From positions 1 through 22,910 of the forward strand of contig JAFSUE010000325.1 in the NCBI GenBank assembly GCA_017445435.1: DNA of 22,910 nucleotides, in the 5' to 3' direction. Position numbers and translations under genes: made by a program. The stretch is from Selenomonadaceae bacterium (lineage in GTDB: Bacteria > Bacillota > Negativicutes > Selenomonadales > Selenomonadaceae). This document shows, piece by piece, positions 6,066-14,051 of the stretch (positions are counted from its first letter, which is position 1; each line of letters begins with the position of its first letter). Below the pieces are notes generated by a model that ran no database searches, was not told where the DNA came from, and saw only the letters and a list, made by a program, of their open reading frames with translations.

Positions 6066-7952
6066 ATGGCACACGTTGTAGTAGACCCTATCACAAGAAT
6101 TGAAGGTCATCTGCGCGTTGAAGTCGAAGTGAATGAACAAGGAAAAGTTACTGACGCCATTTCCAGCGGTACAGCTTGGCGCGGACTTGAACTTATTTTA
6201 AAGGATAGAGACCCCCGCGACGCTTGGGCGTACATTCAGCGCATTTGCGGCGTATGTACGACGGCTCACGCGCTGGCATCTGTCCGCGCAGTTGAAGACG
6301 CGCTTGGAATTTCCATTCCCAAAAATGCAAATTATATCCGCAACATCATGGCGGCGACTTTGACGGTACAAGACCATTTAATTCATTTTTATCATCTTCA
6401 CGCGCTGGATTGGGTTAGCCCAGTTGAAGCACTTGCCGCTAATCCTGCGAAAACTGCTGAACTGCAAACTTCATTGTTAAACGCTTATCGCCTTAATCTG
6501 CGCGTTCCCGACGAAGTCACGACGGAAGCTTATCCGCATGATTTCCCTGCGGCAACGTCTCAATATTTCTCCGCAATTCAAGAGAAAGTTAAAGCTATCG
6601 TTGCAAGTGGACAGCTGGGAATTTTCGCCGCTAACTGGTGGGATCACCCCGACTATAATATTTTGCCGCCTGAAGTTCATCTGCTTGCGGTTGCACATTA
6701 TCTTGAAATGCTTGACAAGCAACGCGAAATTGTCACGCCGCACGTAATTTTCGGCGGAAAAAATCCTCACCCGCATTACGTCGTAGGCGGTATGCCCTGC
6801 GCAATTTCACTTAATGACGGCAACGCACCTGTTAATACTGCGCGGCTTGCCATTGTCGATAGAGCTATTAACTTCGCGCGGTCACTCGTCAACAATTATT
6901 ATCTGCCTGACTTAATCGCGATTGGCAACATTTATGTCCGCGCAAATAAAGTTGACGGCGGCGGACTTTCTAAAACTCGCGTATTGGCATTTGGCGATTA
7001 TCCGCTTGAAGGTTACAAAGGCACTTCAAACGGCGGCGGTTACTTCGACAATCTTTTAGTACGTTCAAACGGCGTAGTTGAAGATTTCGGCAAAGGTTTA
7101 GCCAATGCAAAATTCTTTGAACTTAAAGCGGAAGACCTTCAAGAAGTTGTAACCGAAGGCGTTCAGCATGCCTGGTACACTTACCCTGACGATAACGACC
7201 GCCATCCTTGGGAGGGTATCACTGAACAAAATTATACTGGTCCAAAAACTGGTACGCCTACTGAATGGCAGACACTTGACGAAGGCGGAAAATATTCTTG
7301 GCTTAAAACGCCGAAATGGAAAGGTAAACTTTGCGAAGTTGGACCTTTGGCACACTACATTATTATCTACACGAAGGCGCAGAAAGGTTTACTCGGTACG
7401 CCAACTTGGGCTGAAAAAATGATGCTCGACCAAATTGCCGCAGTTAGTGGCGTGTTAGGCGTTCCCGCTGAAACGTGGTTGCCTACAATGGTAGGGCGTA
7501 CTGCTTGCCGCGCTCTCGACGCACAACTTGCCGCCGAAATTAACAAATTCTTCTTCGACAAACTTATTGCCAATTTGAAGACGGGCGACACTACCACAAT
7601 GAATAATGAAAAGTGGTATCCCGACACTTGGGCTAAAGAATGTCATGGCGTTGGACTTTATGAAGCGCCGCGCGGTGGATTAAGTCACTGGGTAGTTATC
7701 AAGGACGGCAAAGTAGATAATTATCAATGCGTTGTACCGACTACGTGGAATGCTTGTCCGCGTGACGATAAGGAAGGACACGGCGCATTTGAAGCGGCGA
7801 TGATTGATACTCACGTTGCCGATTCAAATAAACCGCTGGAAATTGCCCGCGTAGTTCGTTCATTCGATCCGTGTATGGCTTGCGCAACTCATATGTACAA
7901 CGCGAAAGGTGAAGAAGTTTCCGTATTCTCGACTGCCCCGCATTGGAGGTGA
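6066..7952 (+). CDS. Group 1 [NiFe]-hydrogenase, large (catalytic) subunit
   Basis: 628 residues. The subunit holds the Ni-Fe(CN)2CO centre and oxidises H2 in the periplasm, exported by riding on the Tat signal of the small subunit. The four metal cysteines are present: L1 motif RICGVCTTAH (C61, C64) and L2 motif DPCMACATH (C603, C606). After the terminal histidine (H609) a 19-residue tail (MYNAKGEEV...HWR) follows; in this family a HyaD/HybD-type endopeptidase removes it after nickel insertion. No maturation gene (hyp or protease) lies in the window. Also seen are the N-terminal DPITRIEGH motif and WWDHPDYNILPPEVHL. GGGAG at 6052-6056 precedes the ATG. The stop codon overlaps the ribosome site of the cytochrome gene, so the two are tightly coupled. 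Confidence 0.96.
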   Translation: MAHVVVDPITRIEGHLRVEVEVNEQGKVTDAISSGTAWRGLELILKDRDPRDAWAYIQRICGVCTTAHALASVRAVEDALGISIPKNANYIRNIMAATLTVQDHLIHFYHLHALDWVSPVEALAANPAKTAELQTSLLNAYRLNLRVPDEVTTEAYPHDFPAATSQYFSAIQEKVKAIVASGQLGIFAANWWDHPDYNILPPEVHLLAVAHYLEMLDKQREIVTPHVIFGGKNPHPHYVVGGMPCAISLNDGNAPVNTARLAIVDRAINFARSLVNNYYLPDLIAIGNIYVRANKVDGGGLSKTRVLAFGDYPLEGYKGTSNGGGYFDNLLVRSNGVVEDFGKGLANAKFFELKAEDLQEVVTEGVQHAWYTYPDDNDRHPWEGITEQNYTGPKTGTPTEWQTLDEGGKYSWLKTPKWKGKLCEVGPLAHYIIIYTKAQKGLLGTPTWAEKMMLDQIAAVSGVLGVPAETWLPTMVGRTACRALDAQLAAEINKFFFDKLIANLKTGDTTTMNNEKWYPDTWAKECHGVGLYEAPRGGLSHWVVIKDGKVDNYQCVVPTTWNACPRDDKEGHGAFEAAMIDTHVADSNKPLEIARVVRSFDPCMACATHMYNAKGEEVSVFSTAPHWR

Positions 7953-7957
7953 AGGAG

Positions 7958-8650
7958 ATGAAATCTGTTAAGGAAGTCAAGCGTAAAGAATTTTACATTT
8001 TCAGCCCGTTTTTAAGAATTTTTCATTGGATAATGGCGTCTCAAATTGTGATTCTGTTCATAACGGGACTTTTGATAGCTAAGCCGATGAATGTTTCGAC
8101 GACAGAGCCTTTCTTCACGATAACTTCAATGGATTTAGTACGAGATATTCATTTTGTGTCGGCGTTTATCCTCTGCGCGTCACTGATTCTTAGAGTTTAT
8201 GGCTTTATCGTAAACAAAGGCGATAGACTTTTCCCGCGCGTATGGGAAGGGCATTTCTACGAAGAAACGGTGGACGTTGCATTACACTATATGCTTGTCA
8301 AGCCGCATCACGCATCATTTCTGCGCAACCCGTTAGCTAGAATGTCTTACGCGGCGTTGTACGTTTTACTGGCGATTGAAATTGTAACTGGCTTTGCAAT
8401 GTACTTTATGACTTCGCCTTCTACGACGGGCGGAATACTTTTCGGCTGGGTAAATTTATTTTTAGGTAGTGAAATGATGACCCATTACATTCACCATTAC
8501 GTTGCCTGGTTCATAATTTTATTCGCAATCGGTCATATGTACATGGTTATCCGCGCAGAATTTATGGAAGGTGAAAGCGAAGTTTCCAGCATGTTCAGCG
8601 GCAAAAAAATTCTTGCGCATGACCCTAAAGACGCTAAAGAATTAGATTGA
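7958..8650 (+). CDS. Ni/Fe-hydrogenase b-type cytochrome subunit
   Basis: 230 residues from the ATG at 7958. GGAGG (7945-7949) lies eight bases before it, inside the last codons of the large subunit. The protein has four predicted membrane helices (about 22-42, 62-85, 128-152, 176-200) in the pattern of HyaC/HydC cytochromes. Histidines suited to haem b or quinone-side roles occur at H23, H65, H176/H179/H180 and H193. It anchors the periplasmic hydrogenase and passes its electrons to the quinone pool. The C-terminus is short, polar and probably cytoplasmic. It is the last gene of the unit and is followed by a terminator. Confidence 0.92.
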   Translation: MKSVKEVKRKEFYIFSPFLRIFHWIMASQIVILFITGLLIAKPMNVSTTEPFFTITSMDLVRDIHFVSAFILCASLILRVYGFIVNKGDRLFPRVWEGHFYEETVDVALHYMLVKPHHASFLRNPLARMSYAALYVLLAIEIVTGFAMYFMTSPSTTGGILFGWVNLFLGSEMMTHYIHHYVAWFIILFAIGHMYMVIRAEFMEGESEVSSMFSGKKILAHDPKDAKELD

Positions 8651-8662
8651 GTCGATAAATTT

Positions 8663-8676
8663 TTAGTGGTTAGTGG
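8663..8676. repeat. Heptad repeat TTAGTGG x2
   Basis: TTAGTGG occurs twice back to back and forms the left arm of the terminator hairpin that follows. Confidence 0.6.
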
Positions 8677-8708
8677 AAAAAATTTTTTCACTAGCCATTT
8701 TTTTATTT
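8668..8708 (+). terminator. Rho-independent terminator of the hydrogenase unit
   Basis: GGTTAGTG (8668-8675) pairs with CACTAGCC (8689-8696) with one G-U pair; A6 and T6 extend the stem inside. The hairpin is followed by a T-rich run (8698-8704 and on). It lies 17 bases after the cytochrome stop codon. Confidence 0.8.
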
Positions 8709-8742
8709 TACTATATAAATAAATATGAAAGGAAAAAATTGA

Positions 8743-10098
8743 ATGGACGATAAAAATTTTGCAAACGTTACGCTGATTTTAAATGCTTTCCGCGAATTTG
8801 CAGAAATTATCAAAAAAAATGGTGGACTTACCGTCAATCAATTTATAAAATTCATTGAGCCGAAATTTATTGAGGCGGGGTATCGTCAAACGTCGAAAGT
8901 CACTGCGTACACTGCGCGGCGTCAAACAAAAATTTTAATTCTGCACGACGCAGGCGCGGGCGATTTTGTCATCAATACAGGTTTCCTACGCGAAATTCGG
9001 CGGCTTTATCCCAACGCTTATATTGCTTTAAGCGTAAAAGCAAACGTCATTCAACTTGCCGAACTTTGCCCATACGTCGACGAAGTTATTTTTAATGAAG
9101 GAAAGTTTACTTACGCCGATTTTTATGAAATGTTCAATGACTACATAAAGCTTGCTGAAAAATTTCTTGCTACGAAATTTGATATTTGTTATTCGCTTGC
9201 CTACCTTGCCGAAACAAATTTTTTAATGTATATGAGCGGGGCGCAAACTAGAATATCTGTTAATGTTTATACAGATTTGATTGAAGAAAATGTGTTCGCC
9301 AATATAAAATTTTTCAACTTTAAAAATACCGCGCCATTTTCAACAAAAATTGTTTCGCGTCCGCAATATCGTTGTCACCGCGTCGATATGATTTTTCACA
9401 TTTTGGAAGAACTTTTAAGTGCGCCGATTGATAATCGCGATTTAGAAATTTGGTACAGCCCGCTTGACGCCGCATTTGCAAAAAATTTAGTCGTGAAATT
9501 ACGTCGTCCATTGTACGCTTTATGTTTGGGCGGCAGTCACGATAGAAAAAAATATCCGCCTGAAAAGTACGCAAAATTTCTTGAACTCGTCGTAAAGGAT
9601 GAGCCACAATCAACTTTCATAATTTTAGGCGGCGGCAAAAATGATTTGAAGTCCGCGCAGATTCTTAAAGAAAATCTTGACAAAAAATTTTTTAGCGAAC
9701 ACGTTATCGACTTGACGAACAAGGCTAATTACAGGCAAAGTGCGGCAGTTATAAATTTGTGTGACGCTTACATTGGCAACGACACTGGAACAATGCACAT
9801 TGCGGCGGCGTTGAAAATTCCCGTGCTTTGCGTAAATTGTTTTCCTGCTGATTTAAAAATTGGAATTGGTGATATTCTTGCCGTTTATTATCCTTACGGC
9901 GTACCAAATGTGATTGTCCGTCCGAAAAATGCGTTGCCAGAATGTACCGCCGATAAATCCCACCAAGTATATGGCTGTAGAGTTGCGATGAAGCCGCATT
10001 GCATTACGCAGATTGAGCCGAATACTATTTTTGACGGGCTAAAAGTTTTGAAGAAACGTATTGCCGAAAAAAATTTTAAGCCGCTATATATTTTTTAG
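8743..10098 (+). CDS. Glycosyltransferase family 9 (heptosyltransferase-like)
   Basis: 451 residues, longer than the usual 330-360 of heptosyltransferases because of a ~60-residue N-terminal extension of unknown role. The GT9 core starts at KILILHDAGAGDFVINTGFLREI (63-85), the family's N-terminal nucleotide-fold motif. The C-terminal donor-binding half shows LCLGGSHDRKKYPPEKY (260-276), TFIILGGGKND (291-301) and YIGNDTGTMHIAAAL (343-357), the conserved GNDTGxxHxA signature. Such enzymes transfer heptose or a related sugar onto LPS core or other surface glycans on the inner face of the membrane. It follows the hydrogenase terminator and has its own site GAAAGGAA, so it is probably a separate unit. 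The actual donor and acceptor cannot be told from the sequence. Confidence 0.86.
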   Translation: MDDKNFANVTLILNAFREFAEIIKKNGGLTVNQFIKFIEPKFIEAGYRQTSKVTAYTARRQTKILILHDAGAGDFVINTGFLREIRRLYPNAYIALSVKANVIQLAELCPYVDEVIFNEGKFTYADFYEMFNDYIKLAEKFLATKFDICYSLAYLAETNFLMYMSGAQTRISVNVYTDLIEENVFANIKFFNFKNTAPFSTKIVSRPQYRCHRVDMIFHILEELLSAPIDNRDLEIWYSPLDAAFAKNLVVKLRRPLYALCLGGSHDRKKYPPEKYAKFLELVVKDEPQSTFIILGGGKNDLKSAQILKENLDKKFFSEHVIDLTNKANYRQSAAVINLCDAYIGNDTGTMHIAAALKIPVLCVNCFPADLKIGIGDILAVYYPYGVPNVIVRPKNALPECTADKSHQVYGCRVAMKPHCITQIEPNTIFDGLKVLKKRIAEKNFKPLYIF

Positions 10099-10108
10099 GA
10101 ATTAGGAA
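10095..10108. repeat. Heptad repeat TTAGGAA x2 at the end of the GT9 gene
   Basis: TTAGGAA is repeated twice and overlaps the stop codon of the glycosyltransferase, followed by GTAGAAA in the same phase. This is the last member of the series seen from 1482 onward. Confidence 0.55.
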
Positions 10109-10424
10109 GTAGAAAAAAAATTCTTAATTAAACCGTTGTGAGGATAATACTAAAAAATTAAAGACTTAATGCAGTTAGACTGAGCAATAAATAATCATAA
10201 AGCAAAAAATTAGCCAACACCCGCTCTACTTTGAATTGTTCCGTAAGTTGTGAACAACGCATTTTTTCGCTTAAGTACCAAAAGTTTTTCAGCACGAAAA
10301 GCCTTAAAAAATTTTTCGGCAAGTTTTGAAAAAATCAAGTTCATAAATTTCTGCGGGTACGGTTAAATTGACTGCGGTCACACATTTTAGGCTGCCGATA
10401 ATTTTTCTTGAAAGGAAAAAGCCC
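10109..10424. other. AT-rich spacer, no gene recognised
   Basis: About 315 bases between the GT9 stop and the IS5 remnant. A 44-codon minus-strand frame (10344-10210) exists without a clear ribosome site or recognised family. The part nearest 10424 probably belongs to the decayed insertion sequence. I see no tRNA, terminator or strong promoter here. Confidence 0.5.
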
Positions 10425-10866
10425 ATGTCAGAATCATTTTACCATAAATTTCGTAAATGGAGGGTGTATTTGAATCAATCGTGCAAGCATTGTCATTGCG
10501 CAAATTATTCTTTGTTAAAAATGGACTCTACTTTTTGTAAAGTTCATCAAGATGTGACAGGCGCCTTGAAAAAACACGGTGAACAAGCTCAACTTATCAA
10601 GGTGCTTTTAAATGGCGGACAAGTTCACGTGCCATTGATTTATTGACATCAGTTGAGTTGGAAGGTAAGAATGTTTTGGCTGATAAAGCCTTTATTTCTG
10701 ATAATATCCGCATTTATATTGAAAATCATAACGGCATCGTATGTATTCCCGATAAAGCAAATTTCAGTGAATAAAAAAATACAGGCACATAGCTATACGC
10801 TACGATAAATTGCAGATATGCTTTTTAAATTTTATTTTGCTCGCCGCTTTTATGATTCAATTTTAG
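10425..10866 (+). pseudogene. Remnant of an IS5-family transposase
   Basis: Pieces of one IS5-family DDE transposase appear in order but in different frames. First comes FYHKFRKWR...KMDSTFCKVHQDVTGALKKHG, which fits the IDST.xxVHQxxxGAKKK region with the first catalytic Asp. Then GGQVH, a one-base shift, and AIDLLTSVELEGKNVLADKAF, which carries the second catalytic Asp (LADKAY block). After CIPDKANFSE and a stop, a third frame gives IAIRYDKLQICFLNFILLAAF, the typical C-terminus, ending at 10866. About 20 residues after GALKKHG and the whole Glu-containing block (KERHLVE...F) are missing. The element is inactive. Its exact left end and terminal repeats could not be seen. Confidence 0.75.
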
Positions 10867-10869
10867 TTT

Positions 10870-11119
10870 ACCAACACGCACTAGGCAAATCTGAAGTAAG
10901 CAAAGGCGTTGAAAAGTAAAAATCATCGTTATTCATCGAAGAATATCAAGCACTAACAGACATAGCAGACTGTGCCCTTCTCGAAAAAACGTACCGAAAA
11001 AATAGAATATCTTTGGTTTTAAAATTTTGTATATGTAAATTTCACATTTTAAACAGCTAAAAAATTTTCGCTGACAGCAAATTAAAGGTTTCATCATAAC
11101 GAATATTTCATTCAATTTG
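10870..11119 (-). pseudogene. Fragment of an IS3-family transposase (OrfB C-terminus)
   Basis: Reading the minus strand, 11079-10972 corresponds to the stretch encoding NAVSENFF.CLKCE...NFKTRD of IS3-family OrfB, out of frame and with stops. Homology to the larger IS3 remnant at 11183-11911 probably extends rightward to about 11119; a DLPSACW-like reading near 10880 suggests the OrfB end on the left, which is less certain. No N-terminal part is present. It directly abuts the end of the IS5 remnant, in the opposite orientation. Confidence 0.65.
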
Positions 11120-11859
11120 ATTTCCCCTTTCGCTTATTTTAGCATTTATTTTTTGTCCGTCAAAACGAGAAGGGGCGCAACTTTGAGAAGAAAAACGAGG
11201 TCATTGACATCTTTAAAAAATCAATAGGCATAATTTACAATCCCTGACAGATAAGCACAAATTTATTGACGACAATCGTGCTACTCACTCCGTAAGTACT
11301 TTATGCCGTATGAAGAGTGAATACTACGAGGCAAAAAACAGGCAAAAGGTAAAGCGTGAGTAATCAATTCAAAAACTTTTAAGGAAGATTGTTACCGTAC
11401 ACGAAAAATATCCAGCGATGGGACTGGATTTAATCTATCTTTTAAAAAATCTCGATTTGAAAATTGAAGACAAAAATATTGTTTGGGTTGGCGACAATTC
11501 CGACTCAAGAAGGCTGGCTTTATCCCGCGATTGTTACCAAAAAAGTTTTGGGCTACGCTTTTTAAAAAGGAATAACTGCGGACATTGTCTGATCAGCTTT
11601 GCATATGGCAATTTCACGGCAAAACCTGAAAGCAAATCTGATTTTTCATTCGGAGCGCGGCATTCAATACGTTTCGAATTTGTTCCGCGATTTATTGAAA
11701 AAATATTCTATTGTTTAATCGATGTCGCGGAAGGACAATCCTTAAGACAATGCTGTCAGCGAAAATTTTTTTTGCTGTTTAAAATGTGAAAGTTTACATC
11801 TACAAAATTTTAAAACCAGAGATATTCGATTTTTCGTTACGTTTTTTCGAGAAGGACAC
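10972..11859. repeat. Imperfect inverted repeat made by two IS3 fragments
   Basis: The 108 bases at 10972-11079 are the reverse complement of 11751-11859 at roughly nine positions in ten, by eye. The arms enclose about 670 bases. The arms are the same part of the OrfB gene from two copies in opposite orientation. Confidence 0.85.
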
Positions 11860-11911
11860 ACCAGCTGAGGAATACTTTTTGTCGGAATTTAATTCTACCT
11901 TGATTGAATAA
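11183..11911 (+). pseudogene. Decayed IS3-family (IS150-like) OrfAB transposase
   Basis: In shifting frames the order is that of IS3-family OrfA end plus OrfB. KNEVIDIFKKSIGI matches the OrfA C-terminus. DKHKFIDDNRATHSVSTLCRMKSEYYEAKNRQ and VHEKYPAMGLDLIYLLKNLDLKI match the OrfB N-terminus. DKNIVWVGD is the WVGDITY block with part deleted; QEGWLYPAIVTKKVLGYAF and AISRQNLKANLIFHSERGIQYVSNLF form the rve domain with the HSDRG motif. SMSRKDNP.DNAVSENFF carries the catalytic-Glu region, and TPAEEYFLSEFNSTLIE ends at the TAA at 11909. Several in-frame stops (for example at Q and Y codons of the core) and deletions kill it. A terminal-repeat-like GTGTGCAAC lies at 11923-11931. Confidence 0.85.
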
Positions 11912-12006
11912 TAATTTTTCAAGGTGTGCAACTTATTCTTGCAATTCGCTTTTATAGTCATTGCGTAGTTATCCAGACTTTAAATTAACTTAAAAATTAA
12001 CGACAT

Positions 12007-12864
12007 CTACTTAAGCTCCGCAGAAATTTTCATAATTTCTTCCTTAGTCCAACCAGTAGCTTGAATAATATATTTCATAGGTGTTCTAGCGAGTAACAAA
12101 TTTTTCACCATTTCAAGTTTAGTTTTAGCCTTGCCCTGTTCAATACCTTTTTCAATGCCGTCTTCCATTCCTTGCGCGTAATATGATCTATGCGCGTCCT
12201 CTTCATTCCAAACAAGATTAAGCAATTCAAACACCTCCCATCTACGATCTTTAAGATAGTCTCGCATAATATCTTCATCAATGCACATTTGAATTGCCGT
12301 TATCATTGCGTCGTGAAGGTTCATTACCGCACGTCGATTAACTTCAATCGCGTTAATGAAGTAGCTATAATCGTGTATCGGTCGACATTCGCGAAGAAGT
12401 GAAAAATTTTTGTTGTACTTGACATTGTACACGTCAACCGTCAATTTAACGTCCGCCGCCATTGAAAAAGCGTCTGATAACTTCATAACGCTTTTTTCTG
12501 GGCATGGTTCATTGCCATTGTAGAAGACAAAAAATTTCGGCGCGGGCAATTTAATTTGTTTTTCCTTGTAAATTAAATCGTCGGGAACGATTGAACGGTA
12601 AAGCACCGTTAAATAATAAAGCATCCTTATTGGCATATTAAAATTTCGCGTACTTTGATGCTCGAAAAAGATAAAACAATAGTTGCCCGCACTAAAAGAT
12701 ACATCATTTCGCGGGTTGCTAAACAAAATATCTTCAACCGTATTTTCCGTGACTTCGTCCGCCGTCAAATTTAAGCCAGTGACAGCATTGCAAAGTTGTA
12801 CAAAATTTTCTGGAATGCTGAAGTACGAACGGAAAAGCGAATCTCTATAAATTCGTTTTGTCAT
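12007..12864 (-). CDS. Rpn/PD-(D/E)XK nuclease family transposase-like protein
   Basis: 285 residues, the family's usual size. The N-terminal ~200 residues show DSLFRSYFS (8-16), then a nuclease-like core PRNDVSF (51-57, D54) and YCFIFFEHQS (62-71, E68-x-Q70), matching the D...ExQ/K pattern of PDDEXK-fold Rpn proteins. APKFFVFYNGNEPCP (108-122) is another family block. The C-terminal ~60 residues (GMEDGIEKGIEQGKAK, then MVKNLLLARTPMKYIIQATGW) are the repetitive charged and helical tail typical of these proteins. Homologues of RpnA in E. coli promote recombination through DNA cleavage. The gene starts directly after the TAA of the membrane-protein gene upstream, with no ribosome site of its own that I can see, so it is probably translationally coupled. 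Chromosomal role unknown. Confidence 0.85.
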   Translation of the reverse strand: MTKRIYRDSLFRSYFSIPENFVQLCNAVTGLNLTADEVTENTVEDILFSNPRNDVSFSAGNYCFIFFEHQSTRNFNMPIRMLYYLTVLYRSIVPDDLIYKEKQIKLPAPKFFVFYNGNEPCPEKSVMKLSDAFSMAADVKLTVDVYNVKYNKNFSLLRECRPIHDYSYFINAIEVNRRAVMNLHDAMITAIQMCIDEDIMRDYLKDRRWEVFELLNLVWNEEDAHRSYYAQGMEDGIEKGIEQGKAKTKLEMVKNLLLARTPMKYIIQATGWTKEEIMKISAELK

Positions 12865-13149
12865 TTAATCATCACTGCCGCCGCTGTCACTATCGCTAGA
12901 ATTGTCGCTAGAATCATCGTCCGCGTCATCGTCATCATTTTGATTTGAATCGTCGTCGTGATTAGATTTCGGCATGACAGAAATATTTGTGTAAAGATAC
13001 GTATCAATGCTCGTCGTAATATTGACGGTGTCACGCGCCAAATATTCCTGTGCTTCCTGCGCGATTTTAACGTTGCTCATTGAATCGATTAAAACTTTTC
13101 TGAAAAAGTAGCCGATAATCAGCGCAAGTACAACTGAAAAGATTAACAT
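12865..13149 (-). CDS. Small membrane protein with acidic low-complexity tail
   Basis: 94 residues. Residues 2-16 (LIFSVVLALIIGYFF) form a single N-terminal membrane helix or uncleaved signal anchor. A middle region of about 45 residues (KVLIDSMSNVKIAQEAQEYLARDTVNITTSIDTYLYTN) is followed by a tail, from residue ~64, made almost only of D, S, N and G. AAGGAG on the minus strand precedes the ATG by 11 bases. Its TAA is followed at once by the ATG of the Rpn-like gene, suggesting one transcript. I do not recognise a family function. The acidic tail could bind cations or a basic partner; that is speculation. Confidence 0.7.
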   Translation of the reverse strand: MLIFSVVLALIIGYFFRKVLIDSMSNVKIAQEAQEYLARDTVNITTSIDTYLYTNISVMPKSNHDDDSNQNDDDDADDDSSDNSSDSDSGGSDD

Positions 13150-13734
13150 AAAAATCTATACTCCTTGTTGCATCACTATAAAACATTATTTTTTGTAAGT
13201 CTGCATATTGTCTGCATTTAGTATTTGTCTGAAATGTTTTTTTTTATTGCAATCTTGTCATCTTGAAATTTTTATACAAATTGACTGCTCTTTACAACTT
13301 TGCAATTCGTTCATCAAAAATTTTTTCATTACAATTTCACGAACACTGGATTTTATTTTTGGTATCGAAAAATTTTCATTTAGGCTTTAATTTCACAATA
13401 AGCCGCAAATTTCGCTAATCTTCATTTTTGTATAATACAACAATAATAAAAGAATGTACAGCTCCAAAACAAAAGGATATTTTGAGGCGGATTTCAAAAT
13501 TACGATTCAAATTTCTCAACTTATTCTAGGTTATTGACAACACGTCCTATAAATAACTGCCGATTTAATTGAGCTTTGATTTTTCTGAGAATATGCGTAA
13601 AGACTAAATTTAACGGGCTAAGTAAGTGGGTTACTTTAGCAACTATAAAAAATAAACTTTTAGTGAAATGTAGTCTTGCTTTTAGGTGCATCGCTAAAAA
13701 ACTTTAAACTATAAAATTTGTAGCGGCAGACACT
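13150..13734. other. AT-rich region without a recognised gene
   Basis: About 585 bases with frequent stops in all frames. Upstream of the small membrane-protein gene GTCTGCAT occurs twice with an 11-bp period (13199-13206, 13210-13217), possibly a protein-binding site. A TTGTATAATACAA palindrome near 13436 includes a -10-like TATAAT, without a convincing -35. A 60-codon plus-strand frame (13208-13390) has no family features. The rest shows nothing I can interpret. Confidence 0.5.
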
Positions 13735-13766
13735 AAAAAAAGCTGATATGTACATATCAGCTTTTT
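13735..13766. terminator. Perfect palindromic, bidirectional terminator
   Basis: AGCTGATATGT-ACATATCAGCT (13741-13762) is a perfect 22-bp palindrome, preceded by six A and followed by four more T. Either strand gives a hairpin with a U-run. On the minus strand it is the first terminator after the glycan operon, 268 bases past the radical SAM stop codon, and it isolates that operon from the Rpn gene pair. Confidence 0.85.
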
Positions 13767-13821
13767 AGACTGTAGATAAAATCGTAAAATATATTTTTAC
13801 TTTGGAAGAACTGCGATAATT

Positions 13822-13856
13822 GGTGTACTTCCTGCAATACACCTACTATCTAGGTG
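13822..13856 (+). other. Two overlapping, mutually exclusive small hairpins
   Basis: GGTGTA (13822-13827) pairs with TACACC (13838-13843). CACCTA (13840-13845) pairs with TAGGTG (13851-13856). The two share CACC, so only one can form at a time. This is attenuator-like geometry, but stems are only 6 bp and the downstream frame is a methylase stub, so the role is uncertain. Confidence 0.3.
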
Positions 13857-13984
13857 ATTTAATTTACAGAATAACGAAAGAAATGTCAATGCGCGATTCG
13901 ATTCAGCCCGCCGCCTAAAGATGCTGGAATATTTTCGATTAATTAGATTAAAGTAAATAGCATCTATCCAGTGAGTAATTTATT

Positions 13985-14051
13985 ATGCGGTATATAGGCG
14001 GAAAGTCTAAATTGATTCGCAACATAAGCGATTTTATCGATCAATATTATT
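13985..14051 (+). pseudogene. 5' stub of a D12-class DNA adenine methyltransferase
   Basis: The ATG at 13985 opens MRYIGGKSKLIRNISDFIDQYY, which closely fits the start of D12-class (Dam-like) N6-adenine methyltransferases, where YIGGKxxLxxxI carries the first SAM-binding motif. After about 22 codons the frame runs antisense into the 3' end of the radical SAM gene and has no further methylase similarity; the rest (DPPY motif and so on) is absent. It is best read as a gene cut by recombination or insertion of the glycan cluster. The exact breakpoint lies near 14034-14051 and cannot be fixed by eye. Confidence 0.6.

Noticed and set aside
10210..10344. 44-codon minus-strand frame starting MNLIFSKLAEKFF
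   Set aside because: No ribosome site, no family I recognise, and it sits in decayed IS territory; chance frame or old fragment.
13199..13217. Repeated GTCTGCAT as a CRISPR-like array
   Set aside because: Only two 8-bp copies 11 bp apart; no repeat-spacer structure and no cas genes.
13208..13390. 60-codon plus-strand frame upstream of the small membrane-protein gene
   Set aside because: Low complexity, no ribosome site, biased to Phe, Ile and Cys as expected of AT-rich noncoding DNA.
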